From NCBI RefSeq assembly GCF_002078605.1, contig NZ_MSJR01000003.1, positions 248,001 to 312,000 of the forward strand: DNA of 64,000 nucleotides, in the 5' to 3' direction. The position numbers and the translations under genes were made by a program. Of the stretch, positions 16,974 through 26,200 are shown in pieces (within the stretch, counting starts at the first letter, position 1; each line of letters starts with the position of its first letter). The DNA comes from Salegentibacter sediminis (GTDB lineage Bacteria; Bacteroidota; Bacteroidia; Flavobacteriales; Flavobacteriaceae). The notes beneath the pieces are model-generated. The model made no database searches and was not told the origin of the DNA. It saw only the letters and a list, made by a program, of their open reading frames with translations.

Positions 16974-19790
16974 ATGAGTTACAACTTCAACGATATTGAA
17001 GCCAAATGGCAAAAATACTGGGCCGAAAATCAAACTTTTCGCGCCAGCAATTCATCAGATAAACCAAAGTATTACGTGCTGGATATGTTTCCTTATCCTT
17101 CAGGGGCCGGGCTTCATGTTGGGCACCCGCTTGGTTATATTGCCAGCGATATTTATGCGCGCTACAAACGGCATACAGGTTTTAATGTATTGCACCCGCA
17201 AGGTTACGATAGTTTTGGACTACCGGCTGAGCAATATGCGATTCAAACCGGCCAACATCCCGCGCTTACCACAGCTAAGAATATTAAAAGGTATCGGGAA
17301 CAGCTCGATAAAATAGGCTTTTCCTTTGATTGGAGTAGGGAAGTGCGTACCAGCGATCCTGAATATTATAAATGGACGCAATGGATATTTATTCAGCTTT
17401 TTGAATCCTGGTATGATATGGAAGCTGAAAAGTCCAGGGCAATTTCTGAATTAGAGGAAATTTTTGCCTCGGAAGGAAATTCCCGGATAACAGCCTCTTG
17501 TGATGATGAGGTTGAGGAATTTTCGGCTGAAACCTGGAATAATTTCACTTCAGAAGAAAAACAGGGGATTCTATTAAAATATCGACTTACCTATTTGGCT
17601 GAAACCGAAGTAAACTGGTGCCCACAACTGGGAACCGTTTTGGCGAATGATGAGATTGTAAATGGCGTTTCCGAACGTGGTGGTTATCCCGTAGTTCGCA
17701 AAAAAATGACGCAATGGAGTATGCGAATTTCGGCATTCTCAGAGCGATTATTACAAGGTTTAGATCAACTGGACTGGACCGAGAGTTTAAAGGAAAGTCA
17801 GCGTAATTGGATCGGGAAATCGGTTGGAGCACACGTAGATTTTAATGTTCAGGACTCTGACGATAAAATTGGTGTTTTCACCACCAGGCCAGATACTATT
17901 TTTGGAGTGACTTTTATGACTTTGGCTCCGGAACACGAATTGGTAAAAAAGATAACCACACCGCAACAAAAAGAAGAAATTGAAGCCTATATCGCTGCCA
18001 GTGCAAAACGCAGCGAGCGCGAACGTATGGCCGATGTGAAAAGTATTACCGGGGTGTTTACCGGGGCTTATGCCGAGCATCCTTTTACCGGCGAGTCAAT
18101 ACCTATCTGGATTGGTGATTATGTGCTTGCAGGTTATGGAACCGGCGCCGTAATGGCCGTGCCTTGTGGCGACCAGCGGGATTATGATTTTGCCAGACAT
18201 TTTGATATTCCGATTAAAAATATTTTTGAAAATGTTGATATTTCTGAGGCTGCTTTCTCCGGAAAAGAGGGCACGGTCATAGCGAATTCCGATTTCCTTA
18301 GCGGACTCGAATATAAGGAAGCACTTCAAAAAGTGATTTTAGAATTGGAAAAAACCGGTCACGGTTACGGGAAAACAAATTATAGATTACGCGATGCTGT
18401 TTTTAGCCGCCAGCGTTACTGGGGTGAACCTTTCCCTGTTTATTACGTAAAGGGAATGCCGCAAATGATAGATGTGCAACATTTACCTTTGCATCTTCCT
18501 GAAGTAGAAAAATACCTTCCTACAGAAACAGGTGAACCACCATTAGGAAATGCTACCGATTGGGCCTGGGATACAAAATCTAACGAGGTAGTGAGTAATG
18601 AGAAGATTGACGATGAAACGGTATTTCCACTAGAGCTGAATACCATGCCGGGTTGGGCAGGAAGTAGTTGGTATCTTTTTCGTTATATGGACTCAGGGAA
18701 TGATGAAAATTTTGTTTCGAAAGAGGCGCAAAACTACTGGGAAAATGTAGATCTGTACATAGGCGGAAGCGAACACGCTACCGGCCATCTATTATATTCC
18801 CGTTTCTGGACAAAGTTCCTACACGATCGAGGATACCTTTCAGTTGAAGAACCTTTTAAAAAGCTCATCAACCAGGGGATGATTTTAGGACAGAGTGCTT
18901 TTGTGTACAGGTTGGAAGGAGAAAATGTTCTGGTTTCAAAGAATCTGGTAGGAAAGAATGAAGTGCAACCTATCCACGTAGATGTTTCATTGGTTAATCA
19001 TTCCGATGAATTGGATATTGAAGCTTTCAAAGAATGGCGCCCTGAATTTAAGGATGCGAAGTTTTTAACCGAAAAAGATGGCTCTTATATTGTTGGCCGT
19101 GAAGTTGAAAAAATGTCTAAATCTAAATACAACGTGGTGAATCCCGATGATATTTGTGAAGACTACGGCGCCGATACTTTAAGAATGTATGAGATGTTTC
19201 TTGGACCTTTAGAACAGGCAAAACCCTGGAACACCGCAGGAATTACCGGAGTGCATAATTTTCTTAAAAAGCTTTGGAAGTTATATCACAACGGCGAGCA
19301 ATTTGAAGTTTCGGAAGAAAAAGCCTCAGCCGAATCTTTGAAGACTTTGCACAAAACCATTAAAAAAGTGACTGAAGATATCGAGGAATTCAGTTTTAAT
19401 ACTTCGGTTTCTACTTTTATGATCTGTGTAAATGAGCTTTCAGCGCAAAAATGTAACAGCAGGGAAGTGCTTGAACCTCTTGTAGTTTTAATAGCGCCTT
19501 ACGCACCACACATAGCCGAGGAGCTTTGGAGTAAGTTAGGGCATTCAGAATCAGTGGTGACAGAAGAATATCCTATATATGAAGAAAAATACCTTGTAGA
19601 AAGCACCAAAAACTACCCGATTTCCTTCAACGGAAAAATGCGTTTTACGATGGAATTACCGCTGGATATGCCAAAAGATGAAATCGAAAAAACCATCTTA
19701 GCCGATGAGCGTACTCAAAAACAACTCGATGGCCGCACCCCTAAAAAGGTGATCGTGGTGCCCGGGAAGATTGTGAATATAGTGGGATAA
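16974..19790 (+). CDS. leuS: Leucyl-tRNA synthetase
   Basis: A class I synthetase of 938 residues. The HIGH signature is HVGH at 48-51 and the KMSKS loop is at 713-717. The CP1 editing domain shows TTRPDTIFGVTF and YGTGAVMAVPCGDQRDYDF, which clears mischarged tRNA-Leu. It is about 75 residues longer than E. coli LeuRS. An acidic insertion at about 148-200 (rich in E/S) and another before KMSKS account for this; insertions in these places are, to my knowledge, common in Bacteroidota. It is followed by a terminator and the palindromic repeat array. Confidence 0.97.
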   Translation: MSYNFNDIEAKWQKYWAENQTFRASNSSDKPKYYVLDMFPYPSGAGLHVGHPLGYIASDIYARYKRHTGFNVLHPQGYDSFGLPAEQYAIQTGQHPALTTAKNIKRYREQLDKIGFSFDWSREVRTSDPEYYKWTQWIFIQLFESWYDMEAEKSRAISELEEIFASEGNSRITASCDDEVEEFSAETWNNFTSEEKQGILLKYRLTYLAETEVNWCPQLGTVLANDEIVNGVSERGGYPVVRKKMTQWSMRISAFSERLLQGLDQLDWTESLKESQRNWIGKSVGAHVDFNVQDSDDKIGVFTTRPDTIFGVTFMTLAPEHELVKKITTPQQKEEIEAYIAASAKRSERERMADVKSITGVFTGAYAEHPFTGESIPIWIGDYVLAGYGTGAVMAVPCGDQRDYDFARHFDIPIKNIFENVDISEAAFSGKEGTVIANSDFLSGLEYKEALQKVILELEKTGHGYGKTNYRLRDAVFSRQRYWGEPFPVYYVKGMPQMIDVQHLPLHLPEVEKYLPTETGEPPLGNATDWAWDTKSNEVVSNEKIDDETVFPLELNTMPGWAGSSWYLFRYMDSGNDENFVSKEAQNYWENVDLYIGGSEHATGHLLYSRFWTKFLHDRGYLSVEEPFKKLINQGMILGQSAFVYRLEGENVLVSKNLVGKNEVQPIHVDVSLVNHSDELDIEAFKEWRPEFKDAKFLTEKDGSYIVGREVEKMSKSKYNVVNPDDICEDYGADTLRMYEMFLGPLEQAKPWNTAGITGVHNFLKKLWKLYHNGEQFEVSEEKASAESLKTLHKTIKKVTEDIEEFSFNTSVSTFMICVNELSAQKCNSREVLEPLVVLIAPYAPHIAEELWSKLGHSESVVTEEYPIYEEKYLVESTKNYPISFNGKMRFTMELPLDMPKDEIEKTILADERTQKQLDGRTPKKVIVVPGKIVNIVG

Positions 19791-19816
19791 AAGATTAAAT
19801 AATATATAAGTTGAAG

Positions 19817-19851
19817 AAATCCGTTTCCAGGTTGGGGGAGCGGATTTTTTT
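19817..19851 (+). terminator. Terminator after leuS
   Basis: AAATCCG and CGGATTT form a stem around a 17-nt loop, followed by a T7 tract, 27 bp after the leuS stop. Confidence 0.75.
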
Positions 19852-19856
19852 ATTGC

Positions 19857-19969
19857 CGTCATTGCGAAGGAGGCACGACTGAAGCAATCTGTTGAGCTGA
19901 AGAAAGAGTGATTTTAGAAAAAGGTTAATAAGAACAGATTGTCACGCTCCTACGTCGCTCGCAATGACG
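19857..19969. repeat. Palindromic repeat, copy 1
   Basis: The left arm starts CGTCATTGCGA and carries GCAATCTGTT; the right arm is its imperfect reverse complement, with AACAGATTG and ending TCGCAATGACG. Total 113 bp with a non-palindromic middle of about 40 bp. It is the first of four related elements between leuS and rimM. Confidence 0.85.
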
Positions 19970-19986
19970 AAAACAATTCTTCAAAG

Positions 19987-20025
19987 CGTCATTGCGAAGC
20001 TGCCTTTTCGCAGCTGAAGCAATCT
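19987..20025 (+). repeat. Palindromic repeat, copy 2, left arm
   Basis: CGTCATTGCGAAG opens the arm; an internal hairpin AGCTGC-cttttc-GCAGCT follows, then TGAAGCAATCTC. The matching right arm is 360 bp away at 20389-20423, with a GIY-YIG gene between them. Confidence 0.85.
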
Positions 20026-20087
20026 CATCCATATATTCAGTAAATTCCCTTATTTCTCTAATTTGAGTAGGTCCATATTTTTATAAT

Positions 20088-20381
20088 ATGCAAAAATCCT
20101 GGGTGTATATACTAACCAATAAAAATAATACAGTTTTCTATACCGGAGATACCTCCAATATTCAGAAAAGAATGTATCAGCATAACCATAAAATATATGA
20201 AGGATTTGCCGCGAAGTATAATTGTGAAAAACTTGTTTTTGTTCAGGAATTCAGCGAAATAAATCAGGCGATTGAATATGAAAAGAAAATTAAATCTGGA
20301 AACCGATCCCGAAAAGAAAAACTTATAAACGGCCAGAATCCAGATTGGATTGATCTTTCTAAAGATATGATTTTAGGATAA
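20088..20381 (+). CDS. Small GIY-YIG nuclease-domain protein (UPF0213/YhbQ-like)
   Basis: A single-domain protein of 97 residues. WVYILTN and VFYTGDTSNIQKRMYQH correspond to the GIY and YIG halves, with the catalytic-type tyrosine, R28 and H32; IEYEKKIKSGNRSRKEKLI contributes the conserved glutamate and the basic helix. Such stand-alone domains cut or nick DNA; the biological target is usually unknown. The gene sits between the two arms of a palindromic repeat, with two more copies right after it and one before. That arrangement is what one would expect of a small mobile unit, like transposases that live inside REP palindromes, but no transfer is shown here. Confidence 0.85.
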   Translation: MQKSWVYILTNKNNTVFYTGDTSNIQKRMYQHNHKIYEGFAAKYNCEKLVFVQEFSEINQAIEYEKKIKSGNRSRKEKLINGQNPDWIDLSKDMILG

Positions 20382-20388
20382 ATTACAT

Positions 20389-20423
20389 AAGGTTGCCGCG
20401 CTCCTTCGTCGCTCGCAATGACG
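20389..20423 (+). repeat. Palindromic repeat, copy 2, right arm
   Basis: GGTTGCCGCGCTCCTTCGTC followed by GCTCGCAATGACG, the reverse complement of the repeat's left terminus. It starts 8 bp after the stop of the GIY-YIG gene. Confidence 0.82.
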
Positions 20424-20437
20424 AATGTACCTTGAAG

Positions 20438-20556
20438 CGTCATTGCGAAGCTGCTTTTTGGCAGCTGAAGTAATCTTTTGTTGAAAAATTCCACTTTCTT
20501 TTGACAGATTGCCACGTCACAATTCTCCTCCAGTCGAATTGTTCCTCGCAATGACG
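20438..20556. repeat. Palindromic repeat, copy 3
   Basis: Left arm CGTCATTGCGAAGCTGC...GCAGCTGAAG with its own inner hairpin; right arm CAGATTGCCACGTC...CTCGCAATGACG. 119 bp, separated from copy 2 by 14 bp. Confidence 0.85.
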
Positions 20557-20573
20557 GAAAAAACCAAGCTATG

Positions 20574-20702
20574 CGTCATTGCAAAGTTGCTTTTTTGCAA
20601 CTGAAACAATCTTTTGAATTGAAAAATAGAGTGACTTTGAGTATGTTTTATTTCACAAAGGATTGATTGCAACGTCAGGCTATCGCCTGCCTCGCAATAA
20701 CG
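20574..20702. repeat. Palindromic repeat, copy 4 (diverged)
   Basis: Left end CGTCATTGCAAAGTTGC with inner hairpin AGTTGC/GCAACT; right end GATTGCAACGTC...CTCGCAATAACG. 129 bp. It ends 1 bp before the rimM stop codon. Compensatory changes (GC to AT in both halves of the inner stem) keep the hairpin. Confidence 0.8.
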
Positions 20703-20703
20703 A

Positions 20704-21231
20704 TCACCCAAGATACATCTCCACCAATCCTTCAGGAGTAGTTAGGTATATAGTTTTATTGGATTTGTCTATCTTTTCGATAAACTCGTCGTTCATTGGG
20801 ATAAGAAGATCTTTATCTCCTTTTTTGATCTCGAAAAGTGCTTGCGCGGTAGAATCGTTGATGCCGGTGATTACACCAATATTACCGTGCTCGGCATCGA
20901 TAACCTCAAAACCTATGATCTCGTGGTAATAGAACTGGTCTTCTTCCAGTTCGGGAAGCATAGATAGTGGAAGATAAGTATGGGCGCCAATAAGGTCTTC
21001 GGCGTCTTCTTCGGTGTCAATATCTTCAAATTTAACGCGGAGCAGGGTGCTTTTTTGTAGTGAACTTCTTTCAATAAAAAATGGAACCAGATTCTCATTG
21101 TATTCAATGAGAACCGATTCCATTTCTGTGTAAGCTTCAGGTTCATCGGTGTCCAGTTTGATGAGCACCTCCCCTTTAAAACTAAATTTAGCAACGATCT
21201 TTCCTAAATAGAAACATTCATCTTTAGTCAT
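20704..21231 (-). CDS. rimM: Ribosome maturation factor RimM
   Basis: 175 residues from the ATG at 21231, which gives the family N-terminus MTKDECFYLGKIVAKFSFKG. A longer in-frame start at 21291 would overlap rpsP and add a basic tail with no family match. The N-terminal beta-barrel RimM domain is followed by a PRC-barrel with YYHEIIGFEVIDAEHGNIG. RimM helps assemble the 30S head, binding uS19. It follows rpsP by 13 bp, the usual rpsP-rimM pair. The stop codon nearly touches the palindromic repeat array. Confidence 0.95.
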   Translation of the reverse strand: MTKDECFYLGKIVAKFSFKGEVLIKLDTDEPEAYTEMESVLIEYNENLVPFFIERSSLQKSTLLRVKFEDIDTEEDAEDLIGAHTYLPLSMLPELEEDQFYYHEIIGFEVIDAEHGNIGVITGINDSTAQALFEIKKGDKDLLIPMNDEFIEKIDKSNKTIYLTTPEGLVEMYLG

Positions 21232-21244
21232 CGTCGCCTGAGAA

Positions 21245-21817
21245 TTAGTCTTTTTTCTCTTCTGTTTTTGCTTCTTCGGCAGTTTGTGCATCGGCAGCGT
21301 CTTCAGCCTGGGCTTCTGCAGTATCTGCAGCAGCTTCAGCTTCTTGTTCAGCTTCCTCGGCAGCTAGAGCTTCTTTAGCTTCAGCTTCACGCTTTGCATT
21401 GGCTTCCTTTTCAGCTTCAAGAGCTTTAGCTTTTTCAGCTTGCTGCTCTTTGGAAAGATTTTCTTTCTTGGCGTTGATCTTGGCTTCTTTTTCTTCCAAC
21501 CAGGCCTGGAATTTCTTCTCAGCCTCTTCTTCAGTTAAAGCACCTTTTTTCACTCCGCCGGCAAGGTGTCTTTTTAGCATAACACCTTTGTAAGAAAGGA
21601 TAGCACGAGCCGTATCTGTTGGTTGCGCCCCGTTTTCTAACCATTTTACCGCTCCGTCAATATCAAGTTCGATAGTTGCAGGATTGGTGTTTGGATTGTA
21701 AATTCCTAATTTGTCAAGAAATTTACCATCTCTTTTAGCACGCGCATCGGCGGCTACGATCCAGAAAAAAGGTTTTCCTTTTTTACCGTGTCTCTGTAAT
21801 CTTAATTTTACTGGCAT
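21245..21817 (-). CDS. rpsP: 30S ribosomal protein bS16 with long acidic/alanine-rich tail
   Basis: Residues 1-80 are standard bS16: [40 protein letters not shown] and the [16 protein letters not shown] segment. About 110 extra residues follow, rich in A, E, K and Q and strongly predicted to be helical or coiled-coil by composition. Family members elsewhere are near 80-90 residues; extended tails are known in Bacteroidota. The tail's function is unknown and it probably reaches off the 30S surface. It is first in the rpsP-rimM mRNA. Confidence 0.95.
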   Translation of the reverse strand: MPVKLRLQRHGKKGKPFFWIVAADARAKRDGKFLDKLGIYNPNTNPATIELDIDGAVKWLENGAQPTDTARAILSYKGVMLKRHLAGGVKKGALTEEEAEKKFQAWLEEKEAKINAKKENLSKEQQAEKAKALEAEKEANAKREAEAKEALAAEEAEQEAEAAADTAEAQAEDAADAQTAEEAKTEEKKD

Positions 21818-21863
21818 AAAAATTAATTTGTGGGGTTCCCGACCCCGATTATTAATAAGGCTG

Positions 21864-21892
21864 CAAAGATACTACAATTTTCTAATTTACAA
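21864..21892 (-). promoter_or_regulatory. Promoter of rpsP-rimM
   Basis: On the minus strand TTG (21892-21890), an 18-bp spacer and TATCTTTG (21871-21864), a near-perfect match to the Bacteroidota consensus. The 5' leader contains a small hairpin GGGGT-cggga-ACCCC (21832-21846) just before the start codon region, possibly affecting translation. Confidence 0.75.
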
Positions 21893-22010
21893 GTCTTTGC
21901 AAATACAATTGTGGTATAAGCTAAAAATCATAATTATTCTGAAGGTTTTTTAGCTTTCTATCCTCCCGTTGTTAAAAGCAGTTAATTAGTGCTAAAGCCT
22001 GTTAAACAGC

Positions 22011-22041
22011 TTGTTGAATAAGCTTTGTGGCTCTATATTTA
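22011..22041 (+). promoter_or_regulatory. Probable promoter of the tandem four-helix genes
   Basis: A -7-like TATATTTA (22034-22041), with TTG triplets at 22011-22013 and 22014-22016 giving spacers of 20 or 17 bp. A small palindrome CTGTTAAACAG (21999-22009) lies just upstream, where an activator could bind; its owner is unknown. Confidence 0.5.
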
Positions 22042-22068
22042 TAACTGAAAAATTAATAAATAGCCACT

Positions 22069-22518
22069 ATGAAATACCCCGAAAAAATTGCCGAAAAACT
22101 CAACCGGCTCCTGGAAAAGAATATTGATGCAGAAAAGGGGTATCGTTTTGCTTCCGAAAATGTAAAAGACCCTCAGTTAAAAGCTTTTTTTACTGAAAGG
22201 GCAGAAGAGCGCTACGATTTTATTCACCGGCTTAAATCTGAGATCAGGAATTTTGGGGAAATGCCTAAGGAAAAGTCCAGCCTTACCGGGGATATGCACC
22301 GTACCTGGATGAATTTAAAAACCACGCTTTCTACCAATAAAGCTGAACCGGCTTTAGAGGAAGCTGTGAGAGGTGAAAAAATAGCCATAGAAGAATATAA
22401 AGAGATACTGGATGATCCCGAGGTGCCTGCCAGCACAGCTAATATTCTGCTAAAGCAGAAAAACGATATTGTCGCTGCTTTAAATAAAGTGAAGAGCCTG
22501 AGAATTCAGGCCGACTAA
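22069..22518 (+). CDS. PA2169-type four-helix-bundle protein (DUF2383), copy 1
   Basis: 149 residues, almost entirely alpha-helical, with the ferritin-like pattern of the family: LLEKNIDAEKGYRFASENV in helix 1, FFTERAEERYDFIHRLKSEI in helix 2, GDMHRTWMNLKTTLS in the loop and helix 3, and VRGEKIAIEEYKEIL in helix 4. The carboxylates and histidines could bind metal, but this is not shown. Family function is unknown; genes of this type are often stress or stationary-phase genes. The next gene, 10 bp downstream, is a paralogue with the same layout. Confidence 0.85.
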   Translation: MKYPEKIAEKLNRLLEKNIDAEKGYRFASENVKDPQLKAFFTERAEERYDFIHRLKSEIRNFGEMPKEKSSLTGDMHRTWMNLKTTLSTNKAEPALEEAVRGEKIAIEEYKEILDDPEVPASTANILLKQKNDIVAALNKVKSLRIQAD

Positions 22519-22528
22519 AAAAACAGAT

Positions 22529-22981
22529 ATGAAAAGAACGAAAGAAGAAATGGGTGAGAAGCTCAACGAGTTGCTCGAGAAAAGTTATGATGCCGAAAAA
22601 GGCTTTCAGAAGGCTGCAGAGAAAGTGAAAAATGATAGGTTGAGCGACTTTTTCCGCCAGAAATCTCAGGAACGAAAAATGTTTATTAAGGAATTGCGTG
22701 ACGAAATTGCCGGATATGGACAGGTGCCCGAAAATGGAGGAAGTAGCACTGGTAGTATGCACCGCACCTGGATGGATTTGAAAACTGCACTTTCAGGTGA
22801 TGATGAAGAAGTCATCCTGCAAGAAACACTTAAGGGTGAACAAGCTGCACTGGAAGATTATAAAGATATAACTACCGAAACCGATCTTCCCCCAAGCCTT
22901 AATTCGAAGCTAAATCGCCAGCAAAGACATATACAAACTAGTATTAATAATGTTAAGATGTACGAGCAGATGTTTGATTGA
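22529..22981 (+). CDS. PA2169-type four-helix-bundle protein (DUF2383), copy 2
   Basis: 150 residues with the same order of motifs as the gene 10 bp upstream: LLEKSYDAEKGFQKAAEKV, FFRQKSQERKMFIKELRDEI, GSMHRTWMDLKTALS and LKGEQAALEDYKDI. The two are clearly a tandem duplication that has diverged to roughly half identity by eye. They may form a hetero-oligomer. Followed by a strong terminator. Confidence 0.85.
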   Translation: MKRTKEEMGEKLNELLEKSYDAEKGFQKAAEKVKNDRLSDFFRQKSQERKMFIKELRDEIAGYGQVPENGGSSTGSMHRTWMDLKTALSGDDEEVILQETLKGEQAALEDYKDITTETDLPPSLNSKLNRQQRHIQTSINNVKMYEQMFD

Positions 22982-23010
22982 TGTAGTAGTAGTTTTTAGT
23001 GTTCGTACAG

Positions 23011-23051
23011 ACCTCACAGATTGCTCAATGCGCCTTCTGTGAGGTTTTTTT
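23011..23051 (+). terminator. Terminator after the tandem four-helix genes
   Basis: ACCTCACAGA and TCTGTGAGGT make a perfect 10-bp stem with a 15-nt loop, followed by a T7 tract. Confidence 0.92.
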
Positions 23052-23221
23052 ATTCAATAGTGCAGGAGCGTTTTTTCAGGCTTTCCAAAACAGTTAATAA
23101 ATCCTAAAAAGTTTCTTTTTAGTCGACATTAAAATTCCATATTTTTAGCCTCCTGTTTTTTATTTAAAACTCTTGTGCTGAAGGCTGGTAATCAGCTGGA
23201 TGCCTTAACTACTTACAGCCC

Positions 23222-26200
23222 ATGTACCTGATATTTGATACCGAAACCACCGGATTACCTAAACGCTGGAATGCTCCTCTTACCGATACCGATAATTGGC
23301 CCAGGTGTATACAGATTGCCTGGCAGTTGCATGACGAAATGGGTAACCTGTTGGAAAGTCAGGATTACCTGGTAAAACCTGAAGGCTTTAATATTCCGTT
23401 TGATGCTGAAAAGATTCATGGGATCTCTACAGAGCTGGCCGAACAGGAAGGAATAAGCCTGATGGAAGTCCTTGAGAAATTTCAGGCGGCACTGGATAAA
23501 ACCAAATTTGTAGTTGGTCAGAATGTTGGTTTTGACCTGAACATCATGGGCGCCGAATTCTACAGAAAGAATGTAGAAAACAGCTTGCAGGAATTACCTG
23601 TTCTGGATACCTGTACCGAAATCACTGCCGATTTATGTAAAATTCCCGGAGGCCGGGGAGGAAGGTTTAAGCTTCCTACCCTAACTGAGCTTCATGAATA
23701 TCTGTTTGATGAGCCTTTTGGAGAAGCCCACAACGCTACTGCCGATGTTGAGGCAACCACCCGTTGTTTCCTGGAACTTATCCGAAGAAGGGCCTTTAGT
23801 ACCAACAAATTGGAAATGCCAGCCGGGTATTTAGAGCGCTTTGAGGAACATAACCCGGAACCCTTTCAGCTTATTGGGTTAAAGCATATCAATTTAAAGA
23901 AGGCTTCAGAAAGAATAAGGAAAGAGCTTCAAAAACAACAGGCTTCTGAAGAAATTACCACAGAGGAGATCGAGGAGAACCTGCAAAAACTCGATGAGAT
24001 CCCCTTTGCACATTTACATAATCATTCGCAGTTTTCCATTCTTCAATCCACCATCAGTATAAAAGACCTGGTGGAGGTCGCTGCTAAAGAGAATATGCCT
24101 GCCGTAGCCCTTACCGATCATGGAAATATGATGGGAGCCTTCCATTTTGTAAAGGAGGTTGGGGACTACAATAAATCTGTAAAAACAAAAAATGAAGAGG
24201 CACTGGCTAATAATGAACCGCCGGTGGCTAAGGAATTAAAGGCCGTTCTAGGCTGTGAATTCTTTGTTTGTGAAAATCACGCCGATAAATCCCGTAAAGA
24301 CAACGGGTATCAAATCGTGATGCTCGCCAAGAATAAAAAAGGTTATCATAACCTCGCAAAAATGTCTTCAAAAGCCTATACCGATGGGTTCTATTATGTT
24401 CCGCGAATAGATAAGGAAATCATTAAGGAGTACAAGGAAGATATCATTGTGCTCACAGGAAACCTATACGGGGAAGTGCCTGGCAAGGTGCTTAATGTTG
24501 GCGAAAATCAGGCAGAAGAGGCCTTGCTATGGTGGAAAGAACAATTTGGGGACGATCTTTATATTGAGTTAATGCGCCACGGCCAGGAAGAGGAAAACCG
24601 TGTGAATGAAGTGCTGGTGCAGTTTTCAAAAAAACACGATGTAAAGCTGGTTGCTTCAAATAATACGTATTACTGCGCTAAAGAAGACGCCAATGCTCAC
24701 GATATTCTCCTGTGTGTAAAGGATGGTGAAAAGCAGGCTACCCCAATAGGCCGGGGTCGTGGTTACCGTTACGGTTTGCCTAATCAGGAATATTATTTCA
24801 AAAGTTCAGAAGAGATGAAGAATCTCTTTAAGGATCTGCCCGAAGCTATTTCGAATATTAAGGAGATTATCGATAAGATTGAACCTTTTGAACTGGCGCG
24901 GGACGTACTGTTACCTGCATTTACTATTCCCGATGAATTTCTTCATCCCGAGGATAATCTGGATGGAGGGAAACGCGGGGAGAATGCCTACCTCAAACAT
25001 ATCACTTACGAAGGCGCTAAAGACCGTTATGGCGAGATCACTCCTGATATTAAAGAAAGGTTGGATTTTGAACTCTCGGTAATTGAGAATACCGGTTATC
25101 CGGGGTATTTTCTCATCGTAGAAGATTTTATTCGCGAAGCCAGGAATATGGATGTGTCAGTCGGGCCGGGAAGGGGATCGGCTGCGGGTAGTGCCGTGGC
25201 TTATTGTCTTGGGATTACCAATATTGATCCGATAAAGTATGACTTACTTTTTGAGCGTTTTCTTAATCCGGATCGTGTGAGCATGCCCGATATTGATATT
25301 GATTTTGATGATGAGGGCCGAAGCCGGGTGATGGATTATGTGATTCAGAAATATGGCGCCAATCAGGTAGCACAAATTATTACCTACGGAACTATGGCCG
25401 CTAAATCCTCAATAAGGGATACTGCCAGGGTGCTGGACCTTCCCTTAATGGATGCCGACAGAATTTCTAAGCTTATTCCGAATATGGCTAAACTCAGCAA
25501 GATCTTCGGAATGGAGGAGAAAGACCTGAAGAAGAAATTCAGAAGTGAAGAGCTCGACAAGGTAAATGAACTTTTAAATATTTCGGAAGGGGATGACCTG
25601 GAAGCACAAACGGTTAACCAGGCCAGAATCCTGGAGGGCTCTGTTAGAAACACCGGAATTCACGCCTGCGGGGTAATTATTACTCCAAGTGATATCACCA
25701 ATTATGTGCCGGTTTCAGTAGCAAAGGATTCTGAGCTTTATGTTACCCAGTTCGATAACTCGGTGGTAGAAAATGCCGGATTGCTGAAAATGGACTTCCT
25801 GGGGCTTAAGACCCTTACCTTAATAAAAGATACGGTGAAGATCGTTAAAGGACGACACGATATTGATCTTGATCCTGACAGCTTTCCGCTGGACGATGAG
25901 GAAACCTACAAGCTGTTCCAGCGCGGGGAAACGGTTGGGATTTTTCAATATGAATCGCCGGGGATGCAGAAACATATGAAAGATCTCAAACCCACGGTTT
26001 TTGATGATCTTATCGCGATGAACGCCCTGTACCGCCCCGGTCCGATGGAATATATTCCCAGCTTTATCGCCCGAAAACATGGCCAGGAAGAGATTGCCTA
26101 CGATTTGCCCGATATGGAGGAATACCTCCAGGAAACCTATGGGATTACGGTTTACCAGGAGCAGGTGATGTTGCTATCACAAAAGCTTGCAGGATTTACC

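Noticed and set aside
19857-20702. Regular repeats that might be a CRISPR array
   Set aside because: The units are over 110 bp, palindromic across their whole length, unevenly spaced and without unique spacers of constant length; no cas genes are near.
20704-21291. Longer rimM starting at 21291
   Set aside because: It would overlap rpsP by 47 bp and add a basic tail (KKQKQKRKK) that is the rpsP tail read in another frame; the ATG at 21231 gives the family N-terminus.
21999-22009. CTGTTAAACAG as another site for the receiver-Crp regulator
   Set aside because: It lacks the TGA/TCA halves and has an odd centre; position alone is not enough, so it is only mentioned with the promoter.
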